A stretch of 64,000 bases of DNA, taken from assembly GCF_031432315.1 (NCBI RefSeq), contig NZ_JAVKGO010000011.1, forward strand, positions 8,762 through 72,761, given 5' to 3'. Both the position numbers and the translations under genes were made by a program. Positions 8,848 to 16,735 of the stretch are shown in pieces. Position 1 is the stretch's first letter, and each line of letters opens with the position of its first letter. The DNA comes from Serpentinicella sp031432315 (GTDB taxonomy: Bacteria > Bacillota > Clostridia > Peptostreptococcales > Natronincolaceae). The notes under the pieces are model-generated. The model worked only from the letters and a program-made list of their open reading frames with translations. It was not told the DNA's origin and searched no databases.

Positions 8848-9684
8848 TTAAATAAAGCTGTTTAATAAAACAATTAAATTTTCTATTGCGGTAATAACAT
8901 CTTCTTCTGAGTCAAAAGTAGTCTGTATTGCTTCTTGGACTACTTCGCGAAGCTCTTGTAGATCCTCATTATTTTGCTCAGGGGTATCCTTTTCTTCATA
9001 GTCACTATTATCTTCAACTTTAAGTTCTTTGTCTATACCTTCTACATCGGATTGTTTTTCATCAACGATTTCATCTTCCGGTAGTTGCTCCTTACTGTCT
9101 TGTTCAACTATGTCTTGATCTTCCTTATCTTCCACTGATTCATCATCAACGATTTCAGTGTCATCAAGTTCAACGGTACCACCTCTAAGCTCAATTAACC
9201 TAGAGATAACATCAAAAGCAGGCGTATGTCTAACGTTATGAATTGCTCTTTGCAAACCATTTAAACCGTTGTTTGATTTAGCCTTTTTCGGCTGTCTATC
9301 CTGAAAATCTGGTTCGTTAATAGGAGTAGTTTCGTCGTCACCTTGAATCACGTCTTTTACTTCGTCTATTTCTTGGACTTCTTCGTTTGCTTCTTGAACT
9401 TCTTTATCTAATTCTGATATTATGTCTTCATCTAAAATTTCATCGTTTTCCTCTAACGCTAGGGTATTAACTTGTGCTGTAGTTTCAACATTGGCTACTT
9501 CATCAGGAGTTGTTTGAGTTCTTTGAAGGCCTACTGCTCTTGCATGACTTGGTGGGCCAGGTTGTTTTGCAGCGTTCCCTCTACCATTACCCCTACCATT
9601 ATTGGCAAATGCACTAGAAGAAAGGATTAACGTAAAAATCAAGGTAAATATAAGTATCTTAGCTGACTGACTTCTGTTGTTCAT
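8848..9684 (-). CDS. Secreted, highly acidic protein of unknown function
   Basis: This 278-residue protein has a clear signal peptide (residues 1-27, hydrophobic core ILIFTLIFTLILSSS, cleavage after AFA). A short basic Gly/Asn-rich head (NNGRGNGRGN) follows, then a long low-complexity Glu/Asp-rich region. One compact island stands out near residues 138-165 (GLQRAIHNVRHTPAFDVI), along with a helical C-terminus (about 245-278). The island resembles the short helical repeat seen in other Clostridia cell-surface proteins, but I cannot name it. Extreme acidity suits cation binding or a salty external milieu. It is monocistronic; the ribosome site aaggtaggtg supports the start. Confidence 0.7.
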   Translation of the reverse strand: MNNRSQSAKILIFTLIFTLILSSSAFANNGRGNGRGNAAKQPGPPSHARAVGLQRTQTTPDEVANVETTAQVNTLALEENDEILDEDIISELDKEVQEANEEVQEIDEVKDVIQGDDETTPINEPDFQDRQPKKAKSNNGLNGLQRAIHNVRHTPAFDVISRLIELRGGTVELDDTEIVDDESVEDKEDQDIVEQDSKEQLPEDEIVDEKQSDVEGIDKELKVEDNSDYEEKDTPEQNNEDLQELREVVQEAIQTTFDSEEDVITAIENLIVLLNSFI

Positions 9685-9993
9685 TTATAACACCTACCTT
9701 TTAATATTTTTGTCTACATTGTATGTAGCATACCTTTATAATTATTATACACGAATTAGAATTCAAATTTAATGATAAATGGCATTTTTAAAACTACAGT
9801 CCTAGTAAATTAAGGACATATACCTATAAATAAAATACTACTAATGAGGAATTTTCATAATACTATTTATACACATAGAAATAAACTGTAATTTCATATT
9901 AAAAATGGTAAATTATTTATGTAGAAATCTGTAGAAAAATTTTAATGGTTATGATTAAATAAGAGAGTAAAGTCTTATAGGAGCGGTGTTATA
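9685..9993. other. Intergenic region without a recognisable gene
   Basis: 309 bases separate the divergent acidic-protein and voltage-sensor genes. It is very AT-rich. I see one weak hairpin (GTCCT...AGGAC near 9799-9819) and no open frame with a ribosome site. It presumably holds both promoters, but no clean -35/-10 pair stands out. Confidence 0.5.
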
Positions 9994-10560
9994 ATGGTTA
10001 AAAGTATTTTTACAAGCACGAAAAAGGCTTATTTAAGCTTACTTAATATTTTAAAATCAAATAGCACAGTGAAACAAAAAGTCGAAACCTTAATGGTCGT
10101 TTTAGCATTGTCAATTATGGCTTTAGCACTTGCAGATACTTTTTTAGTGGATAACTTGGCATTCACTAGGTTTGTAGAAGTTTTTGACTTGTTGGTATGT
10201 GGTGTGTTTTTAATAGATTTAATATATCGATATAAATATTGGGAAAAGTCGAAAAAAGATTTTATAAAAACTTCTTGGATTGAAATGATTGCAGTGATCC
10301 CTTTTGATATTGTTTTTAGATTTTTTAGGATAGCAAGACTTTTAAGGGTAGCAAAAATAAGTCGCGTTTCTAAATTAAATAGAATACCAAACATTCTTTT
10401 AAAGCTAACAAGAAGCTTAGAAGTATCTTTTCTATCTTTCTTAAAAAGTGGAAGTTATGCACGATTTAAAAGATTTAACAAACTAGTTTTTGGTTTTGGA
10501 AAAAATAAGAGCAAAGAACAAGAAGAAAAAAACACTAGCGATACGGTAAAAAGGAGTTAA
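9994..10560 (+). CDS. Stand-alone voltage-sensor-domain membrane protein, no pore domain
   Basis: This 188-residue protein is built like S1-S4 of a voltage-gated channel. S1 is at about 31-53, S2 at about 62-81 (ending FLIDLIYRY), and S3 at about 94-108 (WIEMIAVIPFD). S4 is unusually regular, with a positive residue at every third position from 109 to 130 (R109, R112, R115, R118, K121, R124, K127, R130). S2 and S3 hold the acidic partners expected of such sensors. There is no S5-P-S6 pore or selectivity filter; after S4 comes a basic, soluble tail. It is the first gene of an operon with an M23 peptidase nine bases downstream. The fold assignment is good; whether it conducts protons or senses potential is unknown. 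Confidence 0.75.
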   Translation: MVKSIFTSTKKAYLSLLNILKSNSTVKQKVETLMVVLALSIMALALADTFLVDNLAFTRFVEVFDLLVCGVFLIDLIYRYKYWEKSKKDFIKTSWIEMIAVIPFDIVFRFFRIARLLRVAKISRVSKLNRIPNILLKLTRSLEVSFLSFLKSGSYARFKRFNKLVFGFGKNKSKEQEEKNTSDTVKRS

Positions 10561-10569
10561 TGGTTAAAA

Positions 10570-11490
10570 ATGATTAAAAAGTTTAAGCATATTAGAGAAA
10601 AAAATAAAAAATTAACTTTTATGATTGTTCCTAACTCAACAAAAGAAATAAAACAATTTACAATTTCATATAACTTTATTTTAAGTTTAATAACTGGTGG
10701 GGCTATGTTAACTTTAGCCTTAGTAGTACTTAGTGGAGGTTTTTTCTACTTAAATAACAATTATCAGGAGGCATCACAGCAAATAATTGTTTTACAAGAA
10801 GAAAATCAACAACAGAAAGAAACAATTGCCTTTTATAATGCAAGAGCAGAGGAAGTAGATGAACGAATTGAAAGACTTTCCCATTTAGAAAATAAAGTGC
10901 TTGATATGATTGGAACAGAACAGAAAGAAAAACCTAACAATCTTGTTGTTTCAAGATCGAATACAAGGATGCCTTTGTTAGCTCCAACAGTGGATGTAGA
11001 TTTAGAAAATTTAGAGGATTTGAATGACTTAATAGAGACGCAAGAAAAACAAATGAATGTTCTAATTAATGATATTAATGAGCAATTAGATGTTTTGGAA
11101 GCCATTCCAAACCGAAAGCCTGCAACGGGCAGGATTTCTTCACCCTTTGGAGATCGAATACATCCCGTTACAAGAAGGCTAGAGTTTCATAACGGCGTAG
11201 ATATTGCAAATAGTAGGAATACAAACATTTATGCAGCAGCTGGCGGTGTAGTTACTTTTTCTGGATACAACGGATCCTATGGACGAATGATTACAATATC
11301 CCATGGCAACGGATACACTTCTTTATATGCCCACAATAACAAAAATCTAGTAAGTGTTGGGGATAGAGTAAGTAAAGGAGACCTAATTGCTAAGATGGGA
11401 AGTACAGGCAGAAGTACTGGGCCCCATGTGCACTTTGAAATAAGGTTAAATGGAGAACCTATAGACCCTATGACTGCTATTGAAAACTAA
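10570..11490 (+). CDS. Membrane-anchored M23 (LytM) peptidoglycan endopeptidase
   Basis: This 306-residue protein has an N-terminal cytoplasmic stretch, one membrane segment (about residues 36-61) and a coiled coil (about 65-190). A C-terminal zinc peptidase domain follows (about 195-303) with the metal and catalytic motifs HNGVDIA and HVHFEIR. M23 enzymes cut peptidoglycan cross-bridges outside the membrane, and coiled-coil versions often act at division or morphogenesis sites. The metal ligands are intact, so it is probably active rather than an EnvC-like activator. It lies between the voltage-sensor gene and a bactofilin gene. M23-bactofilin pairing is a known arrangement in shape control. 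Confidence 0.92.
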   Translation: MIKKFKHIREKNKKLTFMIVPNSTKEIKQFTISYNFILSLITGGAMLTLALVVLSGGFFYLNNNYQEASQQIIVLQEENQQQKETIAFYNARAEEVDERIERLSHLENKVLDMIGTEQKEKPNNLVVSRSNTRMPLLAPTVDVDLENLEDLNDLIETQEKQMNVLINDINEQLDVLEAIPNRKPATGRISSPFGDRIHPVTRRLEFHNGVDIANSRNTNIYAAAGGVVTFSGYNGSYGRMITISHGNGYTSLYAHNNKNLVSVGDRVSKGDLIAKMGSTGRSTGPHVHFEIRLNGEPIDPMTAIEN

Positions 11491-11535
11491 CAAACTACAT
11501 ATAAAAAGAAACCAATTATAATGAAGGAGGCTATT

Positions 11536-11943
11536 ATGTTTACAAAAAAAGAAACGAAGGAAGAAGTTAGTTTTGAAAAATTTGATACCCTTATTGGAAA
11601 AAATAGTGCTTTCGAAGGAACACTAAAAGCAGAAGGAACCCTGCGTATTGATGGAGAAATAAAAGGACATCTTATTGTTAAAGGAGATGTTTTTATAGGA
11701 GAAAACTGCAAAATTTTGGGGGACATAACTACAACGAATGTAGTTATTGCAGGAGCAGTTGAAGGAAATGTAAAAGCGACAAATTTGCTTCGTGTTACAT
11801 CAGGGGGTAAACTTTATGGAGACGTTGAAGTGAAATCTTTTGTGGTAGATGAAGAAGCTGTATTTGAAGGAAACTGTAAAATGAAAACCCAAGAAAACGG
11901 AAAAGAAGAAATGAAAAAAACCAAAGCTAAGGAAAATGCTTAA
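11536..11943 (+). CDS. Bactofilin (polymer-forming cytoskeletal protein)
   Basis: This 135-residue protein has the bactofilin (DUF583) core: an N-terminal DTLIGKNSAFEGTLKAEGT start, then repeated beta-helix rungs with alternating Gly and hydrophobic residues (EIKGHLIVKGDVFIGENC, VEGNVKATNLLRV). A charged disordered tail follows. Bactofilins self-assemble into filaments that scaffold cell-wall enzymes. The start at 11536 is set by an aaggagg site six bases upstream. It sits 45 bases behind the M23 peptidase gene, which suggests that it positions that enzyme. Confidence 0.92.
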   Translation: MFTKKETKEEVSFEKFDTLIGKNSAFEGTLKAEGTLRIDGEIKGHLIVKGDVFIGENCKILGDITTTNVVIAGAVEGNVKATNLLRVTSGGKLYGDVEVKSFVVDEEAVFEGNCKMKTQENGKEEMKKTKAKENA

Positions 11944-11966
11944 ATTGTGACTTAGGAGGTTGTAAA

Positions 11967-12275
11967 TTGAATATATTTATTTTTTTAATTGGTGCAGTAC
12001 TGTCTCAAGTATGTTTTACTATGTTCTTTAATAGTTTGGATCAGTGGAATATTCATGTTTTTAAATCATTACAAAATTTTGTAAAAAAATATAAAACAAA
12101 GTGGATGTTTAATTTTTCAGTGTATGTAATCGTTGTTTTAGCCACATTAATGATTACATCCGTTTTTAGACTGGACGATCTAGGTTTTGGTATTACATTA
12201 GGATTTTTTATGAGTGTTAAACATGCAGCATATCAAACAGAAAACAAAGACGATAAAAATAAAAAGAAAAAATAA
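11967..12275 (+). CDS. Small two-segment membrane protein of the M23-bactofilin operon
   Basis: This 102-residue protein starts at TTG 11967, six bases after a consensus aggaggt. It has a hydrophobic N-terminus (about residues 1-20), a basic amphipathic stretch (FKSLQNFVKKYKTKW), then two close hydrophobic segments (about 50-85) and a Lys/Asp-rich tail. I do not recognise a family. It lies 23 bases behind the bactofilin gene and is followed by the operon's terminator, so it may anchor the bactofilin or peptidase to the membrane (inference from context only). Confidence 0.7.
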   Translation: MNIFIFLIGAVLSQVCFTMFFNSLDQWNIHVFKSLQNFVKKYKTKWMFNFSVYVIVVLATLMITSVFRLDDLGFGITLGFFMSVKHAAYQTENKDDKNKKKK

Positions 12276-12278
12276 TTT

Positions 12279-12312
12279 TAACCACAGCTTAACGAACTGT
12301 GGTTTTTTTTAT
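12279..12312 (+). terminator. Terminator of the voltage-sensor/M23/bactofilin operon
   Basis: AACCACAG and CTGTGGTT form the stem, followed by eight T residues. Confidence 0.92.
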
Positions 12313-12367
12313 TTTTGATCGGGTTTGCGTGTCAACCCAATTTTTTTAACTGTCATCCTAAGCTTGT

Positions 12368-12558
12368 GAAGGATCTGGTTTTGACTTTGTAATTACTCTT
12401 TTGTTTCTCTATCCCCTGTCTCATATCTAACTTTCCAACTGATTCTTTTGTCATCCTGAGCTTTGCGAAGGATCTCGCTTTTGACTTAATTATATTCTAA
12501 ACCCGAGATTCTTCACTAGGGTTCAGAATGACAACCCGAGATTCTTCATTGTCGTTCA
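12368..12558. repeat. 191-bp direct repeat, copy 1
   Basis: This segment is base-for-base identical to 12696-12886 by eye, at a constant offset of 328 bases. It contains one inverse pair of the REP-like unit, and its right end cuts a unit in half. Confidence 0.85.
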
Positions 12559-12559
12559 T

Positions 12560-12657
12560 AAGCAGATGACCGAAGAGAAGTTTCGTGTCAGTCGTTTACG
12601 CAGAGTGCAAGCAGATGACCGAAGAGAAGTTTCGTGACAGTCGGTTACGCAGAGGGG
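12560..12657. repeat. Two tandem 49-bp units
   Basis: Two copies of a 49-base unit beginning AAGCAGATGACCGAAGAGAA (12560-12608 and 12609-12657) differ at only about five positions, mostly in the last third. They lie exactly where copy 1 of the 191-bp repeat breaks off. Confidence 0.85.
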
Positions 12658-12695
12658 AATGATAAAACTTTTTTTATCTGTCATCCTGAGTCTAC

Positions 12696-12886
12696 GAAGG
12701 ATCTGGTTTTGACTTTGTAATTACTCTTTTGTTTCTCTATCCCCTGTCTCATATCTAACTTTCCAACTGATTCTTTTGTCATCCTGAGCTTTGCGAAGGA
12801 TCTCGCTTTTGACTTAATTATATTCTAAACCCGAGATTCTTCACTAGGGTTCAGAATGACAACCCGAGATTCTTCATTGTCGTTCA
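12696..12886. repeat. 191-bp direct repeat, copy 2
   Basis: Identical partner of 12368-12558. Here the last unit continues intact (through TCAGAATGACA), so this copy looks like the parental arrangement. Confidence 0.85.
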
Positions 12887-13009
12887 GAATGACAACCGAA
12901 TTTCTTCACTAGCGTTCAGAATGACAGAATTTTTTTGATTGTTATCCTGAGTTTACGAAGGATCTCGGTGTTGACTTTTCTGAATCATCGTGTACTTTTA
13001 TTTCAAAAA

Positions 13010-13858
13010 TTATAAATGAGATGCTTTATACCTATAATTCATATACGCACCGAAAAGAATGAGGACAATCCCTAGCACGCTATAGATGTTTAACATTTCT
13101 CCTAGTAGGAATATACCGATTAAAGTTGAGAAGATAGTATTTCCATAGGAGTATATTGAAAGATCTCCTGCTTCTGCATAGCGATAAGCGTGGGTCATAA
13201 AAAACTGTGCTAGAGTTGCAAATACACCTACTAGTAAAAGTGCAACAACTTGAAATATACTTGGTCTAACAAATTCACCAAAAACTAAAAATGGAAAAGA
13301 TACCAAGCTTGTAATGCCGGTGAAATAAAAAACAATTGTTTGAGGGGAGTCTGTTAAACGCAGGTGTCTAATTATTGTATAGGCACCTGCTGCGAAAATT
13401 GCTGATGAAAGGGCAGATAGTGCTGGTAAAACAGTATAGTTTAAACCTGGTCTAACAATGAATAAAACACCAGTTAGAGCAATTGTTATAGCTAAGACCT
13501 GAAACTTTTTTATTTGCTCATTTAAAAATAAAAAAGAAAATATAATTACAAAAAAAGGGTTCATTTGGTTAAGGACTACGGCGTTACCTAAAGGTAATCG
13601 GTCTATGGCAAAGAAGTATAGAAAAATCCCAGTCAACCCAAGCAAAGAACGCCATATTAAAAGGTTAGTATTATTCCCTTTAAAAGATGCCTTTGATCTA
13701 AAAATAATAAAGGCTGAAACAATAAAGCCTACTATATTTCTGAAAAAAACTTTTTGCATTGTTGGTAAATCTCCAGAAAGTCGTACAAAGGTTGCCATAA
13801 TAGCAAAAAATAGTGAAGCGATAATCATAAAAATAATTCCTTTTGTTCTGTTTGTCAA
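13010..13858 (-). CDS. DMT-family (EamA) transporter
   Basis: This 282-residue protein has ten membrane segments arranged as two EamA repeats. It starts with the family-typical cytoplasmic-to-membrane sequence MTNRTKGIIFMIIASLFFA and includes the PLGNAVVLNQMNPFFV motif in the first repeat. DMT carriers of this size usually export amino acids, nucleosides or metabolites; the substrate cannot be inferred. The start is TTG at 13858, preceded by ggagggtttaatt, with no competing ATG. It is monocistronic, divergent from the purine riboswitch operon, and ends next to the repeat field. Confidence 0.88.
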   Translation of the reverse strand: MTNRTKGIIFMIIASLFFAIMATFVRLSGDLPTMQKVFFRNIVGFIVSAFIIFRSKASFKGNNTNLLIWRSLLGLTGIFLYFFAIDRLPLGNAVVLNQMNPFFVIIFSFLFLNEQIKKFQVLAITIALTGVLFIVRPGLNYTVLPALSALSSAIFAAGAYTIIRHLRLTDSPQTIVFYFTGITSLVSFPFLVFGEFVRPSIFQVVALLLVGVFATLAQFFMTHAYRYAEAGDLSIYSYGNTIFSTLIGIFLLGEMLNIYSVLGIVLILFGAYMNYRYKASHL

Positions 13859-14015
13859 AATTAAACCCTCCAGTTTTTAATTAAAGTGTCGTTATATTAT
13901 TATGGATAGAAACCTTGGTAAAAAAGTCTTACCTACATAGTATAACAGATTAAAATTAAATTAATTTAAACTGAATTTTATAGAAATATTATAATTAGTT
14001 AATAATAATTACTCC

Positions 14016-14044
14016 TTGACCTTTTCGACAAAATAAGCTAAAAT
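14016..14044 (+). promoter_or_regulatory. Sigma-A promoter of the xpt operon
   Basis: TTGACC at 14016-14021, a 17-base spacer, and TAAAAT at 14039-14044. Transcription from here would begin about 25 bases before the purine aptamer. Confidence 0.8.
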
Positions 14045-14073
14045 AAACTAATAATTTTAAAAGAATATTGATT

Positions 14074-14140
14074 CTCGTATAATTTTGGAGATATGGTCCA
14101 TAAGTTTCTACTAGACTGCCGCAAATAGTCTAACTACGGG
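14074..14140 (+). promoter_or_regulatory. Purine riboswitch aptamer, guanine/hypoxanthine class
   Basis: The full three-stem purine aptamer is visible. P1 pairs CTCGTA (14074-14079) with TACGGG (14135-14140). The conserved J1/2 TATAAT and the P2 loop GATATGG come next, then J2/3 AAGTTTCTAC, then P3 closed by the loop GCCGCAAAT. The specificity base in the last joining segment (AACTACG) is C, which selects guanine/hypoxanthine; adenine switches carry T there. It precedes xpt, the classical target, and is followed by a terminator, so ligand binding should stop transcription. Confidence 0.95.
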
Positions 14141-14233
14141 TGCTTGCTTATATTTAATTGGCTAGAAAATATAAATCAAAGGAATTTGATCTATACTTTT
14201 TATACTATTCGATTACCCAATTAAGCGGTTACC

Positions 14234-14265
14234 AACCCTGTAGAAGAAATCTACAGGGTTTTTTA
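14234..14265 (+). terminator. Riboswitch-controlled terminator
   Basis: AACCCTGTAGA-agaaa-TCTACAGGGTT followed by T residues lies between the aptamer and xpt and is the expression platform. Confidence 0.9.
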
Positions 14266-14392
14266 ATTTATCGTCTTTTTTATATACTAGGAAAGTTCTA
14301 TTTTTCTACTATATAGGTGCTAGCCGCAGTTTTATAAGTTACCTCAAAAGCAATGTTAGTTATTATTTAGAACATAGAAGGAGGACTATTAT

Positions 14393-14965
14393 ATGGAGTT
14401 ACTAAAGAAAAAAATAATTGAAGAAGGCAGAGTATTAAATGGTGAAATCTTAAAGGTTGACAGTTTTTTAAATCATCAACTAGATATAGATCTTTTAAAC
14501 GAAGTAGGAAAAGAATTTTTAAGAAGGTTTGAAAAGGAAAAAATAACAAAGATATTAACAGCGGAGGTTTCTGGTATTGCAATAGCTACAATAGCAGCTC
14601 AGTATTTTAAAGTACCAGTTGTTTTTGCAAAGAAAACGGAGTCAAAAAACCTAGATAAAGAGACTTATGAAGGTAGTGTATATTCTTATACAAAAGACAA
14701 GCATTACAAAATAAGAGTATCGAAAAAATATTTAAGTAAAGAAGATCAAGTATTAATTATCGATGATTTTTTAGCAAATGGACAGGCTATTTTAGGTCTA
14801 CAAGAAATAATTAAAGCATCAGGGTCAAATTTAGTTGGTGCAGGTATCGTCATAGAAAAAGGATTTCAACCTGGAGGCGGTATGCTTAGAAAAAATGGGC
14901 TTAGAATTGAGTCACTAGCAATTATAGCATCTATGGATGCAGGTCAGTTATCTTTTTCAGAATAA
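14393..14965 (+). CDS. xpt: Xanthine phosphoribosyltransferase
   Basis: This 190-residue enzyme converts xanthine plus PRPP to XMP in purine salvage. It has the usual Xpt length, the N-terminal block MELLKKKIIEEGRVLNGEILKVDSFL (positions 1-26), the PRPP-binding motif VLIIDDFLANG (about residues 122-132) and the glycine-rich GFQPGGGMLR loop near 162-171. The ribosome site is aaggaggactatt. It is the first gene behind the guanine riboswitch, and a purine permease follows 36 bases later, the same logic as Bacillus xpt-pbuX. Confidence 0.96.
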   Translation: MELLKKKIIEEGRVLNGEILKVDSFLNHQLDIDLLNEVGKEFLRRFEKEKITKILTAEVSGIAIATIAAQYFKVPVVFAKKTESKNLDKETYEGSVYSYTKDKHYKIRVSKKYLSKEDQVLIIDDFLANGQAILGLQEIIKASGSNLVGAGIVIEKGFQPGGGMLRKNGLRIESLAIIASMDAGQLSFSE

Positions 14966-15001
14966 AAAATATACATTTAAATTTCACGAAGGAGGATTAT
15001 T

Positions 15002-16504
15002 ATGACAAAAGCACATTATCCATGGTTTAAAAGAGAAGATGTTGATGGTTTTTTTGCGCTTTTCCAAAACAATCTAGCTAACTTTGTACTTATTGCAGTT
15101 ACAATGATTGGTATGGGATTTCCAGCAAGTATTGTGTATGGTAGAGTAATCCCAGGGGCAGCGATTTCGGTATTATTTGGTAACTTTTATTATGCCCATA
15201 TGGCTAAAAAACTTGCAATAAAAGAAAATAGAACGGATGTTACCGCCTTATCCTATGGGATCAGTACACCGGTAATGTTTATCTATTTATTTGGGGTTTT
15301 AAGCCCAGCACTAAGTTTGACTGGTGATCCTGAAATGGCTTGGAAAATTGCTATGGCAGCCTGTTTACTAGGTGGTGTTATAGAAGCCCTTGGAAGTGTT
15401 ATAGGAAAGTGGATTCATACACACTTACCAAGAGCATCAATGCTTGGAGCATTAGCAGGGGTAGCCTTTGCCTTTATTGGTGGAGAGTTATTCTTTAGAA
15501 CCTATGAAATGCCCGTAGTAGGAATGCTAGTACTTGCAATTATATTAATTGGACTTGTAGCGAAAAAGGCGATGCCTTTTAAAATTCCAGCTTCTTTGTT
15601 TGCTATTGTAATTGGAACTGTTTTAGCGTATGTAACGAGACAAGCGGATGTAAATCAAATTACAGAAGGCTTTTCATCAGCAGGACTGTATTTGCCACTA
15701 CCAACTCTAGGCTTTATAGAAGGATTTTCATATTTAATTGGACCAATGGCAAGTTTATTTGCGGTATTATTACCAATTTCTATATATAATTTTATTGAAA
15801 CATTAAACAATGTTGAAGCTATGTCAGCAGCAGGAGACACTTATAATGTACAAGAAGCACAAATTGTTGATGGTGTTGGAACAGTAATTGGGTCATTATT
15901 TGGTGGGGTATTCCCAACAACTGTATACATTGCTTCTATAGGATCAAAGTGGATGAATGCAGGAAGAGGATATTCTGTTTTAAATGGTGTTGTTTTCTTA
16001 TTAACTTCAACTTTTGGCGTAATAGCAGCAATGTCACAAATTATTCCTATAGCTGTAATTGCACCCATATTAGTATTTGTAGGTATATCCATGGTTTCGC
16101 AAACCTTTGGATCAGTAGAGAAAAAACATTTCCCAGCTGTTGTTCTGGCAATGTTCCCTTACTTTGCGAATTACATTATGACTAGGTTTAATAATGCAGC
16201 GGGTGAAGTTGTTGCTAATCTTTCCTCAGGAATTGTACCTTTAGGACAGGGTGCAATGTTTACCGGATTAATTTGGGGCGCTATTTTAGTATTTATCATT
16301 GATAATGAATTTGAAAAAGCAGCTTACGCTTCTTTAGCAGGGGCAGTGTTATCCGCTGTAGGCTTTATGCATGCACCGGAGCTAACCTTTTTATTCGATT
16401 ATCAATATGTACTAGGCTATGTCATTATGGCAGTGTTATTCGTAGGCTTTAAATTTTATGCAAAAGCAGATGAAGGGACTCAGGCAATAGAAGAAGTAAA
16501 GTAA
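15002..16504 (+). CDS. NCS2/AzgA-like purine permease
   Basis: This 500-residue carrier has about twelve to fourteen membrane segments. The block GFPASIVYGRVIPGAAISVL near the N-terminus and SIYNFIETLNNVEAMSAAGD in the middle fit the nucleobase permeases, nearest to the AzgA-type xanthine/hypoxanthine/guanine branch. Sitting behind xpt under a guanine riboswitch, it most likely imports xanthine, hypoxanthine or guanine. A perfect aaggagg lies upstream and a strong terminator follows. The exact base preference is not visible. Confidence 0.88.
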   Translation: MTKAHYPWFKREDVDGFFALFQNNLANFVLIAVTMIGMGFPASIVYGRVIPGAAISVLFGNFYYAHMAKKLAIKENRTDVTALSYGISTPVMFIYLFGVLSPALSLTGDPEMAWKIAMAACLLGGVIEALGSVIGKWIHTHLPRASMLGALAGVAFAFIGGELFFRTYEMPVVGMLVLAIILIGLVAKKAMPFKIPASLFAIVIGTVLAYVTRQADVNQITEGFSSAGLYLPLPTLGFIEGFSYLIGPMASLFAVLLPISIYNFIETLNNVEAMSAAGDTYNVQEAQIVDGVGTVIGSLFGGVFPTTVYIASIGSKWMNAGRGYSVLNGVVFLLTSTFGVIAAMSQIIPIAVIAPILVFVGISMVSQTFGSVEKKHFPAVVLAMFPYFANYIMTRFNNAAGEVVANLSSGIVPLGQGAMFTGLIWGAILVFIIDNEFEKAAYASLAGAVLSAVGFMHAPELTFLFDYQYVLGYVIMAVLFVGFKFYAKADEGTQAIEEVK

Positions 16505-16523
16505 AAATACTTTTGTGTTATAA

Positions 16524-16572
16524 AAAAACCTCTAAATTGTTTAACTTGTGTTAAATGATTTAGAGGTTTTTA
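16524..16572 (+). terminator. Terminator of the xpt operon
   Basis: AACCTCTAAATtGTTTAAC pairs with GTTAAATgATTTAGAGGTT, followed by TTTT. Confidence 0.88.
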
Positions 16573-16735
16573 TTATATAGAAAGTTATATACATTTAAAA
16601 ATATAGCATAGGAATAGATGGTTACGAGTAGAATATAAACCTAATAAAGTACAAGTGGAATTTAGATTTTGTATATTCATGCCTTCAGTGATTTAATAAG
16701 TGTCATCATAGTTTTATTTCTCTGTGTGAGAAGTG

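Larger units (their letters stand above)
12313..13009. repeat. Intergenic field of REP-like repeats
   Basis: About 700 bases without a gene hold at least eight copies, in both orientations, of a 27-32-base unit whose ends read TGTCATCCTGAG and GAAGGATCT (inverse form GAGATTCTTC...TCAGAATGACA). Copies start near 12351, 12449, 12502, 12534, 12679, 12777, 12830, 12862, 12896 and 12942. Opposed copies can form long hairpins. Units of this type are scattered between genes in many bacterial genomes. There is no open frame with a ribosome site. Confidence 0.8.

Noticed and set aside
12313..13009. CRISPR array
   Set aside because: Repeats occur in both orientations, differ in sequence and have no uniform spacers; they are palindromic REP-like units.
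14074..14140. Adenine riboswitch
   Set aside because: The specificity position in the last joining segment is C, not T, and the downstream genes handle xanthine/guanine.
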